Source: Phoenix dactylifera
Taxonomy: Eukaryota > Streptophyta > Magnoliopsida > Arecales > Arecaceae
DNA length: 64,000 nt
Reading direction: 5' to 3'
NCBI RefSeq assembly: GCF_009389715.1
Contig: NC_052394.1
Coordinates: 22,756,899-22,820,898, forward strand
Of this stretch, positions 37,170 through 49,715 are shown piece by piece. Under the pieces are notes generated by a model. That model made no database searches, was not told the origin of the DNA, and saw only the letters and a list, made by a program, of their open reading frames with translations. Positions within the stretch are counted from its first letter, which is position 1, and the number at the start of each line of letters is the position of its first letter. A program made the position numbers and the translations under genes.

Positions 37170-40100
37170 TCAGGTGTAGATTTTCCATATTCCCAGCCCA
37201 TAGCCCAGTCGAATAAGAATAAGCTCAAAAAGCATGTGCATGATGCTAGTCATGCGCACTTTAGATCCAGGTATCTCGGACCAGGTAACAGAAACCTCGA
37301 TCATCGGGATGCCAAGATGCTTGCATAAGTAGACAAGCTCAACATCGAAGCACCACCTGCATAAAAATTTAAATACATCAGTTTTCATTACCATTATCAG
37401 GATGGTTTTTTCTTCCTTGGTGGATCTTCAGCTGAAGTTTCGAATATTTAGGAATACTCAGTCAAAACTTAAATGAAAAGGTGAGGCAACGATAGGACCA
37501 TTAATCGATATGGTGTTCACAATATGGAGTCCCGGGAGGGGTGGACTTTTTTAACAAAGTTGCCCAAGGGCCTGAACCCGCACAGCACCCCTTTAAAGGT
37601 GAGACGATTATATTGAAACCATGGTCTGTTGTGCCGATATCAAGCCCCGAACCAGTTGTCCGGCAGCACGGATCGGTACAGGCCTGTGCCATGCCGTGCC
37701 GGGCTTGTACCAATACAGTAGAAAAGACGGAGGAGAGGGAGAATAAGAGAGGAAAAGAAAGAGAACAAAGAGGCCAACAAAGAGCCAGCAGCGAACCGAA
37801 AAGCCGTAAAAGAAGGGCTCCAGTCCCCTATTTCTCGAAACAGAGGACCTGAGCGAAGCCCCTCTTCTGCGGCTCCCTCCACGCGGCGGCTCTCCGATCT
37901 CCGCCGGCCGGCCTCAACCTTCCTCTCCCTCCCTTCCCCGCTCTCCCTTTTCCTCTTTTTCCTTCTCCTTCTCCTTTCATTTTCATCGCTGGAACCGTTC
38001 CGGTCCTCGGCCGGTACAGCGCGAGACGCCCTGAATCGGGCGATTCAGGACGATTCCACTGACCATGCTCGAAATAGTATCTCATAATTGATAAGCATAA
38101 CAAATAAACAGCTAGGCATGCAACACGCCATTTAAATCACTAATAGAAAAATCTACCTAACAAGAGAGATGGATTACTGAAAGCATTATGATAGAGTATG
38201 TCAATAAAAGAGCAGGATCCAACAACATTGAAAGGCATGCTTTCGGAACAAAGTTTGCTACCCAATAACAAATTTAATTTGATATTCATAATTAATTTTT
38301 TTTAAATCAAAGAATTTATAAAAGCAAAATTGATTGTAAACTGGGGCTGCCCCGGTTTTCACATTCCTTTGCTTGGCAACTAGAGGTTTTAGATTTAATT
38401 TTTGAGCATTGCAGCCCTAAAAATCTGGACCTAGGTATCTTGGAGAAGTCCCTCCCTTTCTTTCACAAAGAAAAAGAAAGGAAAAAGAAAAAGCGAAATG
38501 GAAAATCAAGAATATCTGGAGAAGTTTGATATTTCATAAGATTATTTGGCTAGGCTTCATGGCACTCTGTTAACAAGATCATTATCTCATTTAGCCACTA
38601 AGCATGCATTTTGCTGTTGGGAACTACGACTAAATTCAGTTTGTTTTTTTTTAAGAAGACAATTCAGTTGATCCTCATCAATTCTCCACTTGCATCCACA
38701 AGTGAGAATGGTCGGTCCAAAGAATTAGCTTCAGTATGCAGCAAGTACCAAGATGACTAGGACAATTTCTCCAGAAATGAAGTAATCTTTTCTTTTTTTT
38801 TGGCAATGACTGTAAGATGTAATGTTGAGCTGGCTTTAGCCAAGGTTCTTCAAATTGTGTTGGAACCCAACATGATCATCAAGGTTTACAATGGACACTG
38901 AATCTGTGACCATCGGTGACTGGCCAGCCATTCAAGTGTAAAACCATGGGTCAGACTAGCACATTTTTGGAGAATCCCATGTCCCCTTTCCTGATGATAG
39001 GCTTGCACTGTAATTTATGCTTATGATCACATTTTGCATATTATATTATCACTCTAAGGTTATTTGTCAGAATGATACAGAAGTTTCCACTTGGCATTCG
39101 TAAAAAAGAGATATAGGTTCTGTTCAAGTGCCCATGCAACAAAGTTCTGCAGGTCTATATTACCACTCACAGGCACAGCTAGGAAAACAAGAGATGCTAC
39201 AAAAATAGCACATCAGTTCTAGAAGAAGAAACGCTGTCATCAGTATGAACAATGTCTTAGCAGATACCTCTTCAATCGAATATTTGTGAATAATTTCCGG
39301 GCAGCAGCTCTGGTAAACATCTTAAAGCCACACTGTGACAGATGTAACAAGTTACATTATAAGAAAGTATGCAACCCCACAAACCTCAGGTTTTTAATGG
39401 CACTCCATAATCTACAAGCACATATTATCATCATCATAGCTAGATAGATTGGATCATCATGAAGCATACAAGCATACCTGTGTGTCACGAATTCCTGGAC
39501 CTGCAGTTAACAGAACTACCAGATGGAAACCCTTCATAAGTAAATTACGATACCACTTCCTCTGGAATAATATATAAATAGTCATCATTGTAGAAGGGTA
39601 AGACTAGAGAAAACTAATTGGGGGGGGGAAAGAAACAGACTGTAGCAAGAGCTTGCTTCTCAAGATGAGCACGAGAACCAAATGCAGCAACCTCAATATC
39701 CGATAGCTTCAAACTCAGACCATTAGGCATTGCAGCAGATAAGTTATCTTTATCCTTTTTAGCCAATGCGCGTATCTTCGCAAATAAACAGGTAGGTAAA
39801 TAATCAGTTTGTTATCTTATTTCAGCAAATTCTCAAAGAAATCCAGAGCAAACATGAGATTAAGTTAGATAGGAAGACTGGGTTTACATATTTGCAATTT
39901 GAATAACAGACCTGAGTTTCAAGCTTTTCAAGGTCAGTCACCTTGGTTGCTCCATCGGCATCAAGCATTAGAAGCAGTTCACCACGTGAATGGAGCATTC
40001 CCTGTTTAGCAATGCTTTCACATAATTGGAAGCATTAATCAATCACCACTGCATATGATGTAACAACTTACCTAACTAGCAGCATCAACAGATAAGATCC

Positions 40101-43100
40101 TGAACTATAACAAGTGTATCATTCTCTCTATCACAAATAATTATTAAATATAACTCTAAACATCAACCAGATAGCCTTGGAGGAAAAACATCAGGCTATA
40201 AAGGACTCACTTTTCTTATAGCTTCTCCTTTCCCATGATTTCTTCCAAGTAGAATAACCCTTACATTATCAATCTTGTACTTCCTTACAAAATCAAATGC
40301 TACTTGTGATGTCCGATCAGTACTTCCATCATCAACTATCAACACCTGCTTAGGAACTCGTCCAACAATGTACAATCAGGAAAATCTCAATTTTCTTTTA
40401 TAGATAACTAGTCTATGGTCATCAGGAGCAAGTGGTAACCAACATAGATGCAACAGTGAACAACACTACAAGCTACTAAATAGTGTAGAAAACGTTATCT
40501 ATAAATTATAATATGGTTATGATGCAAGATCAAGTTATTTCAGTAGCATAGTCACTAAGCCCTATTGTCTTTTATTTCCCACCTTAAGCTTCTCTAAGAG
40601 AAACGCTCCACTTCAACATTCCAAGGAACCATAGCCCTTAATTTAAAAGATTTGAACAGCCATTAATTGCTGTGTCTGGATAAAGTAGCCAGGATACATA
40701 ATTTAATACATGTGGAATGATGTAAGGGAAAAAGGAAATGCCAAAAGAAAGGAACTATCTGAAAGGAAATGGTAAGAAGTGATTTGCTTTCTTTCTTGAA
40801 TGTTCTGTATCATTATTAATGTATATGCTATGAGTCATCTCACCATTAAAGGCCTTTGAACATAAAGGAACTCTTTCCCCACCACTCTTCCTTATTGCTG
40901 AGCGAGGCCCTAAGTCTGATAATTGCAAAAAAGAGCAGAATGGTTTACTCATTAGATTGCCTCTAGTTGAAGGAGGGTGTTGATCAACCATCAGCTATAT
41001 GCAGATTACATGCTAAATATACCCTAGTACTTTGATCTGCAAGTGGTCCTCTATCTTCTTTGAGAGACATACTACTCCCTCCTACTGGGTCCTTTATGAA
41101 GGAATAATAGCTGCCAAAATCTATTTAGCTTTTCATGCTCGCCTGTTCAAGGTTCAGGTATTTAGGTTTCCTTGGAAGAACATTCACCATTGAAAAGATA
41201 AAGCAACATGTGCTGCAGCCCAAGGATGGCAATTGCTTAAGATTACATCTCTTGCAAGAGTTATCTAGAGGTCACCTCATTCATTGCCTAGTTATTCAAG
41301 AATTGCGGTTGCGCCTAGGTTTAAAGAGGATTGTCTTAGCTGTTGCCAATGCATGTCATAGGATGCAATTAAATTTGAAATGCTACCACATGCTCTTCAT
41401 TAGAAGCTAAAGTTTTCAAGATCTCTTATCCCTTGGGAGGATTTAACATCTATAGTGAACATGTACAGCTGGAAGCAGCAGTCGTAATTTCCCTGAGTTC
41501 TTTTACCAATGATTTATAGATAGCTCCTCTGAATCCTTTAACATTCTGTGCTCAGGGATATAGTTTTCATGCCGGTCTATCTTCTTGCAACACTGTCAAG
41601 GCTCTATTAGGAAAAGGTTGCCCTTATGGGCTTGGAGATGCTTTTGATTTTGAGATCCTGCTATTAATTTATCACCTGATACACATCATCAACATGCTTT
41701 CAGGTGCCCCCGCACACTGTTTCTTTCTTTTTTTCCCATGTTTTTCTAATGCTTAATCGGAATGTGATAACTTCTACTAAGTCTCACATTGTTAATAAAA
41801 TAACATTCTTCTAAGTTGATCTCCTTCTACGTTTTCTCAAAAAATTCCTTCAGGGCCCAACCCTGGTACTATTTTAGAAAAAAGAAAAAACTATTGCCAT
41901 GTCTCACAAGGTGATTGGTGCTTTATACCGCAATGACGCTATGTATCTTAAGACCCATGGGCCCTAAGTTTCCTTCTCCCCTCTCCCCATTGTTGGGACC
42001 CATAGCAGACTCTTTCTCAAATGGTCGTATTATTTCCCACCTTTCAACAATGCAGATGATAAAGGACACTTCATTATATCATTTTCAGAATATTGTACAT
42101 GGTGTCACTGTAGTATATCCTTCTGATTTGCATGAGTAAGATTCGATAGCTCATAAGAAAGGAATTAATACCAGATGTCTATAGTTAATTCCATCTGTTG
42201 GAAGCAAATTATGTGTATATGAAAAATTCGGTATCTAAAGAACAGCAAAACGTGTTTCCGAGGAGAAAACACTACCCAACTCCAATGGATGATAAAGATG
42301 AATAGCGGAACAAAAAATAACAAGCACGATTATTGTAGGGTGTCTTTGAAAATGTTGGATAGACTTGTGCGACACAAAATACAACACCCATAATAGCAAA
42401 TTATGCAGCAATATAGTGTAGGCAGTAAGATATTACTGACATGTACAGTAGATTCCATCACTTCAATATTTATGTAAAAATTATGTTCAAGATTCAATCA
42501 TCTGAATCTACATTATTGCCATAAGCAAGCAAAATTGATTAGATATAATGTTTACTTAACCTTAAAAAGTTTTTACATACCTCATAAGAAAAAGATTTCT
42601 CAACTGCTGAACGTTGTTGGAGATAGCTACAAAAAAGCAGTATTGAATAACTAAAATGTACTGCCATAAGAGATAAGGAAGGCATTACAATTGAAAGCCA
42701 TATAGAACAAAAATGCAATGATGGATGACAAAAAAGATATCTTTCGAGCGAAAAAGGGTTTCCCAAGTGTTATGAATTCAGAGCCCAAAAGCTTAAGCTG
42801 TTGGGAGGAAGATCAGCTCAAGCTAATAAACCTATACAACACTCCTTTATTAGTTAGAGCAGAACTATGACAATCTCCCCCATCCAACCCCATGACGCCC
42901 TCATCACGGTTGGCTCCTACCAGAGAGAGGGGGGCCACCCATAGCCTGGGTCATACTCAACCCTACTAGATCCTCCACGACCCAAGAAACCCTCAATGAG
43001 GGGCCTACATGACTAATAAAGGTTGTAACACATAATAGGCCTAGCTCTAATACCACTTGTCACAAACTCACAGCCCAAAAGCTTAAGATGTTGGGAGAAG

Positions 43101-45408
43101 AACTGGTCCAGGCTAATAAACCAATGTGGCACCCCTTTAATTAGTCAATGTGGAACTATGACATTCATCTACTACATATACTTCAAGTTGTCACTTATAT
43201 TGTGGAAAGAAGCAGCAGGCATTAGGAAGTAACATACTTTCGAAGTACTAACAGCAGGCACTACCACAATATTGAGACATTTCAATGCAACCAAAAGTTT
43301 TTTCATTAACTGGGAAGAAATTAACCCCTAAGAAATGTCTATTTGCAATCAGGATGGACAAAACGAAGCCAACAGAAAGAAACTTGTCATACAGAAGAGG
43401 TAAGTATGATTATTTCAAGTTGTCTTCAATCACAAAAATTAAGTATACCTTAAAATTTTAGTATCCACTAGCCTCAAGAACCTCCTCCAAACACCACTAT
43501 ATAATATACATGAACTATATATAACCTCAATAACTAGTTATATCTTCACAAAGTTTATTGAAAATATAACTATGAAATTTCTTTTAACCTGATATACAAC
43601 AGTAGACTGATATGCACTTCAAAAAGTCATTTAACCACTTACTTTATGGTCTCAATAAGAGCTCCAGGAAGCCTATGCTCTTCATTGTATGCAGGAACAA
43701 TCAAAGATAAATACTTTTCAGCAGGATCAAAGATAGAAGGACATGGGACCTTGCATAAATTATTCAAAACTATCAGCACGACCAATATAAGTTGAAAAGG
43801 TTGTCAAAAATTACTTGTGCTATATTTGATTTTGATAATGCAATTTCATAAGTTTGTGAAGCAGTCAGTAAATGGAAATAAATAATTCATGCATCAAATG
43901 AAGCACATCCTGGGGCTTATAATTAAAGTCTGAAGCACATCAACAATCTTGAGTACAGTTGAATGAGACAAAAGTTATGCTTCAAGATCTCCATTAAAGA
44001 TAAAAAGGAAAACAAAGTAAAAGGTTGCGAGAGGTTTAAGGCAAAGAGAATCTAAATTTAAACACTAAATATGCCGCAGAATTACATCTAGAAATAAAAG
44101 AAGGGTAGTTACTAAAGTTCCTGTCTCTAAATTATTCCCATCTCCAGAGTTCACTCATGTTCTTCTAACAAGGCAGCCATGCAATTTTTTCAAACTTGAT
44201 TTGGATTAACATCTCATGTTTGATGGCACTTTGTTGTATCTTCCTAGTAGTCTGGCTGGGGCTTCTTGTATCTTGACTTTACCTTCCAAATGATTGGTCT
44301 ATACTTCTTGTAGTGCATTTCTTTTATTTTTGTCTTCAAACTACCTTCTTAAATACCACTCTATACATCTAATCGAAATCATAGAAATCAAAGAGAGCGA
44401 AACATGTAAATTGTATTAGTTGAAAGAGGACTATGAATTTACTATGTGTATATTCTATATAGATCTGGAATTATTTGGAAAATATGCTAGATATACACGT
44501 AGTGTCTCACGCATTCAAGCAATCTCAGTTTCCTCTAATTTACACATAATAAATCTCTGGATTGAAACCCTAGCCAAGAACCTAAAGCCATGAAACTCAC
44601 TGAATTAACTTGAAAAGAGCATTTTTTGCATAGAAAAACTCAATATAGTAAACAAAACTTCAAGAAGTCATGAATTCACATCCCATCCGCACATCCACTA
44701 GTTCGCATGACATTCTTGTCAATGATGTGACAAAGGTGCACAAGCTCCAGATCTACGTTTCTATTTCAGTGCCCAAACCCCAAATCCAGTTTATTTTATT
44801 TATCTAATACTGCATTGTGAAGTCCAGATTCATTAAATCTATGTCCACGCAAGTGAATCTAATTATCCAATAATTTTCTACATTATCTAAACACTCGATC
44901 AGGAACAACAATACAAAATCGATAATACCAGAAATTTTTCATCAGCGGTTCATAAAACCAAGACAAAAACGGAAGCACTCAAACAAAAAATCAAGTGTTC
45001 ATAACGTTGGCTTGCTTACCTTCTTCAACGAGTTGGGGTCCTCGAAGAAGGCATCCAAGGCGGCAGTTCTTTCGAGCCTGCAATAAGGTCCGAAATTTAT
45101 AAACGAGAAGGAAGATAGATGGCAAGAAAGGCGAAGAGGGTTTGGACTGGGAGGTGAAAGGATGGAGGGTTTACGAGTGCTTGCATCCGATCTTTCTGAC
45201 GTATTCGAGGAAGAAGGCCGCAATGCCGAGCGCCAAGATCAACGCCTGCGAAGAGAGAAGAGGCGAAAGAAACAATCGATCGTGAGAGGAGATAGGAAAG
45301 GGGGATTAGGTTTAGGGTTTGGGATGGGAGGGGGGGGAGACGAACCAGAGAGGACAGGAAGAGGGAGAGGGCGAGATGGGGATCGGGGAAGAGAGACCAC
45401 CAGCCCAT
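37170..45408 (-). CDS. ALG5: dolichyl-phosphate beta-glucosyltransferase (ALG5, GT2 family)
   Basis: The eleven exons in transcript order are 45408-45346, 45245-45175, 45077-45020, 43749-43643, 42626-42581, 40345-40211, 40001-39912, 39775-39641, 39561-39478, 39332-39268 and 37356-37170. They give 346 aa, close to the usual 324-336 for the family. The N-terminus is one hydrophobic anchor (about 12-36). The GT2 domain shows [24 protein letters not shown] (from 116), [13 protein letters not shown] and the metal-binding DAD in [10 protein letters not shown] (174-176). It continues with [33 protein letters not shown] and the family end segment [11 protein letters not shown]. The enzyme makes dolichyl-phosphate glucose from UDP-glucose at the ER, the donor for the last three glucoses of the N-glycan precursor. 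Introns of about 2 kb carry repeats, including a TRIM. Confidence 0.95.
37500..38070. repeat. GC-rich unclassified insertion in the last ALG5 intron
   Basis: This stretch is far more GC-rich than the surrounding intron. It has CGGTACAGG/GGCCGGTACAG words near both sides and a purine-rich run (37728-37790) facing a pyrimidine-rich run (37920-37985) that could pair imperfectly. No coding motif or clear end is visible, and a dispersed monocot repeat is the likeliest explanation. Confidence 0.4.
40346..42580. other. 2.2-kb ALG5 intron, no recognisable element
   Basis: The intron between exons 42626-42581 and 40345-40211 contains a 92-codon plus-strand open frame (41135-41410) with no family motif. 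I see no terminal repeats or tRNA-like boxes. Confidence 0.5.
42768..43163 (-). mobile_element. TRIM (terminal-repeat retrotransposon in miniature) in ALG5 intron 4
   Basis: Two related terminal repeats of about 105 bp (43058-43163 and 42768-42872) both run from TGTCATAGTTC to a CA end on the minus strand. Two bases after the upstream repeat lies TGGTATTAGAGC (43055-43044), a primer-binding site for initiator tRNA-Met. A purine-rich GGATGGGGGAGA just before the downstream repeat is the polypurine tract. The internal part is only about 185 bp and non-coding, as TRIMs are. The repeats differ clearly from each other, so the insertion is old. No target duplication is evident. Confidence 0.8.
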
Positions 45409-45507
45409 CTTCTACCGTTGCGTCGACGATGTCAAGGGTTTAGCTGACTATGATGCAATACCTATGAAGTAAAGTTAAATACATTTTGTTGTGACCCCCT
45501 CTCCCAA

Positions 45508-45580
45508 GCCCGTCTAGCTCAGTCGGTAGAGCGCAAGGCTCTTAACCTTGTGGTCGTGGGTTCGAGCCCCACGGTGGGCG
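45508..45580 (+). tRNA. tRNA-Lys (anticodon CTT)
   Basis: The 73-nt cloverleaf has acceptor stem GCCCGTC paired with GGTGGGC, with G as discriminator. D-arm TAGCTCAGTCGGTAGAGC contains the A box, and anticodon stem CAAGG/CCTTG encloses loop CTCTTAA (anticodon CTT at 45541-45543). The T-arm GGGTTCGAGCCC holds the B box. No intron is present and CCA is not encoded. It is transcribed away from ALG5, whose start codon is 99 bp upstream on the other strand. Confidence 0.97.
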
Positions 45581-45581
45581 C

Positions 45582-45587
45582 TTTTTT
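45582..45587 (+). terminator. Pol III T-run terminator of tRNA-Lys
   Basis: Six consecutive T residues begin two bases after the mature tRNA end, the normal RNA polymerase III stop signal. Confidence 0.9.
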
Positions 45588-45774
45588 AAGCCATTATGTT
45601 TTCTTCGGCTCGATGTATTTTTTATTAACCACTTATTCACGTAGAATAAATGCTAGTATCACAATTTATCTATTTATTTTTAGCTTCTACTTACGCAGTT
45701 AAATGTTTATTTATTTTTTAGTTGCCTTAGGTTATGTCTGATAAGTACCCTGCCCCTCTTATATGATGCGCTCG

Positions 45775-45794
45775 CTCTCTCTCTCTCTCTCTCT
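45775..45794. repeat. (CT)n microsatellite
   Basis: About ten CT units are read directly in the spacer between tRNA-Lys and the metallothionein gene. Confidence 0.9.
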
Positions 45795-46396
45795 TCATTT
45801 TTTTCTCCCTCATATAAAAGCTAAACTGATATATAATTGCAAAACAATTGGTGTTCGGAGGAGAAAGGAAGCTGCTTATCTGGTGTCCAAAATTAAGGAT
45901 AAATAGAGAGCCTCCTAGAATGGTTTAGTAGAAATATCAAAAATTCAATAATTATACTTGTCACAAAGATAGCAATACGTGCAGCCATCCCCTTTCTTAC
46001 GCTATAAAGAAGCAAATTAGATGCTAAGCTGCATTGTATTATTATTTCCAATAACAAACATATAGAGAGCTTATAGAATCATGTAGTTACAACTAAAAAT
46101 CAGCTTATAGAATCATGTGGCTCAAAATTTCCCATGCAACATTATAGCATACCGCATCACATTCTCTCCTAAAAATGAGTTAAACGAAGGCATTGATGAC
46201 CATCTATGACAAAGATCTTTGTTAAGGAAACATCGTGAGTCGTATTAGAGATTGCAGGAAGAGGTCTGCTACTGTTTGGAGTTGTGAATGTTTTGATGTT
46301 TGTTGACTGTTTATATGAGTAAAAGTAATAAAGATAAAGGTTTAGTAAATAGCAAATGAGGGAAGAGAGAATATAGCAATTGTATTGAGATATGTA

Positions 46397-46622
46397 GGTT
46401 CATCGCATCGATCCAGGATCCTCTCCAATTCGTATGTGAATTGAAGAGGATAGGTTCTTCAATCACAACCATCCATGATTGGTGCAATTGTCATGATTAG
46501 AGATACGGCCCTCTCTAATTTAGGTACGAATAGAAGAGGATCCCAACTTCGACAGATTTCGTATGCTCCACCACCTATTTACTCTTCACTAGTACTACCA
46601 GATTTATACAAAAATAATAATC
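46397..46622 (+). mobile_element. candidate small retroposon flanked by 14-bp direct repeats
   Basis: The sequence TATTGAGATATGTA occurs perfectly at 46383-46396 and 46623-46636 and brackets 226 bp. The bracketed DNA ends in an A-rich tail (ACAAAAATAATAATC). Inside, GGATCCTCTCCAATTCGTA (46416-46434) and its near-complement ending at 46543 form an inverted repeat. I see no clear tRNA-type boxes, so the class is uncertain. Confidence 0.4.
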
Positions 46623-48558
46623 TATTGAGATATGTAAATATAAATCAGAATGTAATAGTGAATGATGGATGAATAGCCACACCCAAGATTTCATTCATAC
46701 AAAAACATGTATAACCCTGCACTAGCAAGAAGAAAATCAATAGCTTTTGTCTCCCTCCTAAAATCTCTCTCAAGTTGGCATCAGTGTGGATTGGCACTAA
46801 GCTAAGATCAACATTTCAAACGCCATTACCAAGATGCATTTGTGAATGAGTACATGCCTCAAGCATTACAGCTCGAGTCTGAAACTTAAACAGAACCATG
46901 TATAACCATCATGGCATGATAAACTCAAGCGGGAAGGTGAAATTTTTGGTTGGACTAGGTCCACTGCTAAGCTGGTGGACCAGTCTAACCACGAACTAAC
47001 ATGCCAAAACACATTTGCACTGCTACCTTGTCACTTTATTATTATTATTATTTTGTCCATCTTTGTGTGTGTTAATTCATGGTTGAAATGGTCTAGCACT
47101 AAGCTGATGCACCTGGTCCGACCAATACTTTCTCGGCTATAAAGGTGATGGAGAGAGGTTCTAAGAAGAAGCAAGCTTGAGTGGAGCATATATGTCATAT
47201 ATCTTTACGGAGGTGAATATATTATCTAACTCTTTCTAAGATATGACGATGGTATATATATTTCTAAGGTATGATAACGGTATATATATTTCTGAATGCC
47301 ACCTACAGGATTTTCTATCGTTAGTTCCTCCAAGATACATTGACACGTCACATTTATTCCGATGTATGCAAAGACTTGAAAAATACCTTATCATAACTCC
47401 AATAAATAGCTTTTGATACATATCATGCATTTGGCTTGGTTGATCAAATAACTTGACAATCGAAACGCATGCAGTGTGATATCGTTTGGAATCTTGAATG
47501 CAATTAAGTATAGGTTTTGCCTGTCTAGATAATTTTTAGGTAATTAATATTATGATACGGTTGTTTTATGTTGGAATGACACAAGAGGGGATGCAATCAT
47601 GCCTCAATTCTTGCAAGGGATTGCATGATTGGTGTTAGGGTTTAGTTTGACCAAATTTAGCATTTATATATTTTATAATCCTGTTGGAATTTATTTAACC
47701 TTTCAAGTCATCCTCACGCCCAGCTCTTCTTCTTCTCCTTTTTCATTGACAACAAAAGAAACAAAAACAAATAGGATTATTTTTTATTTTTTTGTTTTTT
47801 AGTTGATGTCCATTGGTGAAATATAGGTGAGGCCAAGTTCAATTCACATTCAGCCTGGCCGGATTTGAAAGTTGAATCAAATAAAATGACAATGAAAGCA
47901 TTTCCAAAGGATATCATGACCAATGATAAGAAGCCGAACATAATCCATGAAATACATCAAATTGCATGAGATTGCTTGCTTAGTCGCTATAATAATGCAC
48001 AACTAAAACTAGTATTTAGCATAGACAAAGAATCTTATCCCATTAAACTTAACCCTATCAGAATAATCAATAACACAATTCATCCATATCATTGACAGCA
48101 AAGTTGGGAAGGCAATCGGCTATTTGCTTAACGAGGAAGCAAAAATCGTGATAATTCAAAATATAATATTGTAGGCTCCACAAATGTGTAGTTAATTACC
48201 CCATAGCTAATGAGGAAGAGAGTTAGTATAATAACATTGCAATGACTTAGGCCTCCACCAATTATAAACACTATCAATGTTTTGCCGATTAGCTTGTAGA
48301 CTTTTTCAAATATACTTTAAAATTTTGTAAGAAAATGTCATAAGATACTGCCTAATCCTACAAGTTTCTTACATCAACATACCGTTGACATAAAAAGTTA
48401 GCACGAGATGCTGCATGTCATAAAAGTGGCATCACCTAAATTTTTTTCCAATCAAACAGTACTCAAATTTATGGTACCAAATAGTGGACTCCCTACTTTT
48501 TACGCATAGAATGCTGACACGTAGACGGCGGATAGGCGACGCTCTCTCCTCTCCCTTC

Positions 48559-48564
48559 TATAAA
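48559..48564 (+). promoter_or_regulatory. TATA box of the metallothionein gene
   Basis: TATAAA lies 91 nt upstream of the start codon, after a pyrimidine-rich stretch. This implies a short 5' UTR starting near 48590. Confidence 0.75.
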
Positions 48565-48654
48565 TTCAGACCTCGGCCTCCTTCTCTGCGTCGTGCTTAG
48601 AGTTTTCTTCCTTGTTGTAGCTCTTCAAATTATCTTTCATTTTAGGAGGAGAAA

Positions 48655-49715
48655 ATGTCTTGCTGTAGCGGGAGCTGTGGTTGTGGAGATGGCTGCAACT
48701 GCAGCAGTGGATGTGGAGGGTATAAATATGATCAATATCATTAATCTTTAACTGTGTCACTCTTCTTCATGATTTCATTATGGGTTTCTTTCTTTCTTTT
48801 TTCTCTCCTCCCCTGACTAGTTATTTATGTTTCTTTATATTTAGGCTGTGATAAGGAGTTTGGACAGTTTTTTTTTAATTCTTCTTCTTCTCTTAATTGA
48901 TATCACTATTTTTTAAAAAATTAAGAGGGACTAGTTTTCTGTATTCTGTTTTCACTTATTGATATGGGAGGCCAGGCATGTGATTTGTTATCTGATCATT
49001 TGAGGATTCATAGATGCATTTTCTTTTCTTTTCATCAATCCATGCACTTCCTTTTGTCGCTGTAGGAATTGCATGCTATCTTGCTGAAGTTTTCTTCCCT
49101 ATTATCTGTTTCTTGTCCTTGGATTAATTTATGTTTTTTGCGATTCCACTATTTTCTTTGCCTTTTACCAATATCCACTACAAATTCATCCTTCTCCAAC
49201 CTTCTGAATTCTGGTTGTAGAGAATATCTTTTCTTGCATACTATTTTGATTTCTTAATTTATTCTGTTCTGGCGTGCAGATGCAACATGTATCCTGAGTC
49301 GGCTGAGAAGACCATCACCTCTGAAAGCATGGTCCTTGGGGTTGCACCTCTGAAGGGGTTTTGTTTCTACCTAGAATCTTAATTATTAATCCTCTCTTAA
49401 AACTGACATAAATCCAAATTATTAAAAAAAAAAAACAAGTATAGGATCACATTATATGGTATCCGTAGTTTCCTAGCTCATTTTCAGAAAATTACTACTT
49501 ATGCTTCATGGATCAACCAACCTTAAGTTTCTCTCTAATTAATGTTTAAGAGAGAGACATTAATATTACTGATGATAGATTTTAGTTATACATAACTCTT
49601 CAGCTTTTCTTTTCTTGATTATAGGCACTCTGAAGGGTTTGAGATGGCTACTGGGTCCACGACCGAAGGTTGCAAGTGCGGATCTAACTGCACCTGTGAC
49701 CCCTGCAACTGCTAA
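48655..49715 (+). CDS. type 2 metallothionein
   Basis: Exons 48655-48719, 49280-49357 and 49625-49715 encode 77 aa, and the GT-AG introns (560 and 267 nt) are both in phase. The N-terminal domain, [20 protein letters not shown], has the Cys-Cys start diagnostic of type 2. A Cys-free linker of about 40 aa (MYPESAEKT...) leads to the C-terminal domain [14 protein letters not shown]. The 8 plus 6 cysteines match the family. The protein is a cytosolic chelator of Cu/Zn and a redox buffer, and such genes are usually strongly expressed. In the usual two-intron layout, the first intron splits the N-terminal Cys domain near its end. The ATG follows a purine-rich AGGAGGAGAAA. Confidence 0.95.

Larger units (their letters stand above)
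45590..48540. other. intergenic DNA between tRNA-Lys and metallothionein; no gene seen
   Basis: AT-rich spacer. Besides the listed microsatellite and retroposon candidate it holds a short tandem repeat of about 29 bp (47233-47289, TTCTAAG-TATGA units), a hairpin-prone stretch near 46965-46995 and an ATT-repeat near 47037. No open frame has family features. Confidence 0.55.

Noticed and set aside
41135-41410. 92-codon plus-strand frame inside an ALG5 intron as a nested gene
   Set aside because: It has no recognisable family motif, start context or splice structure.
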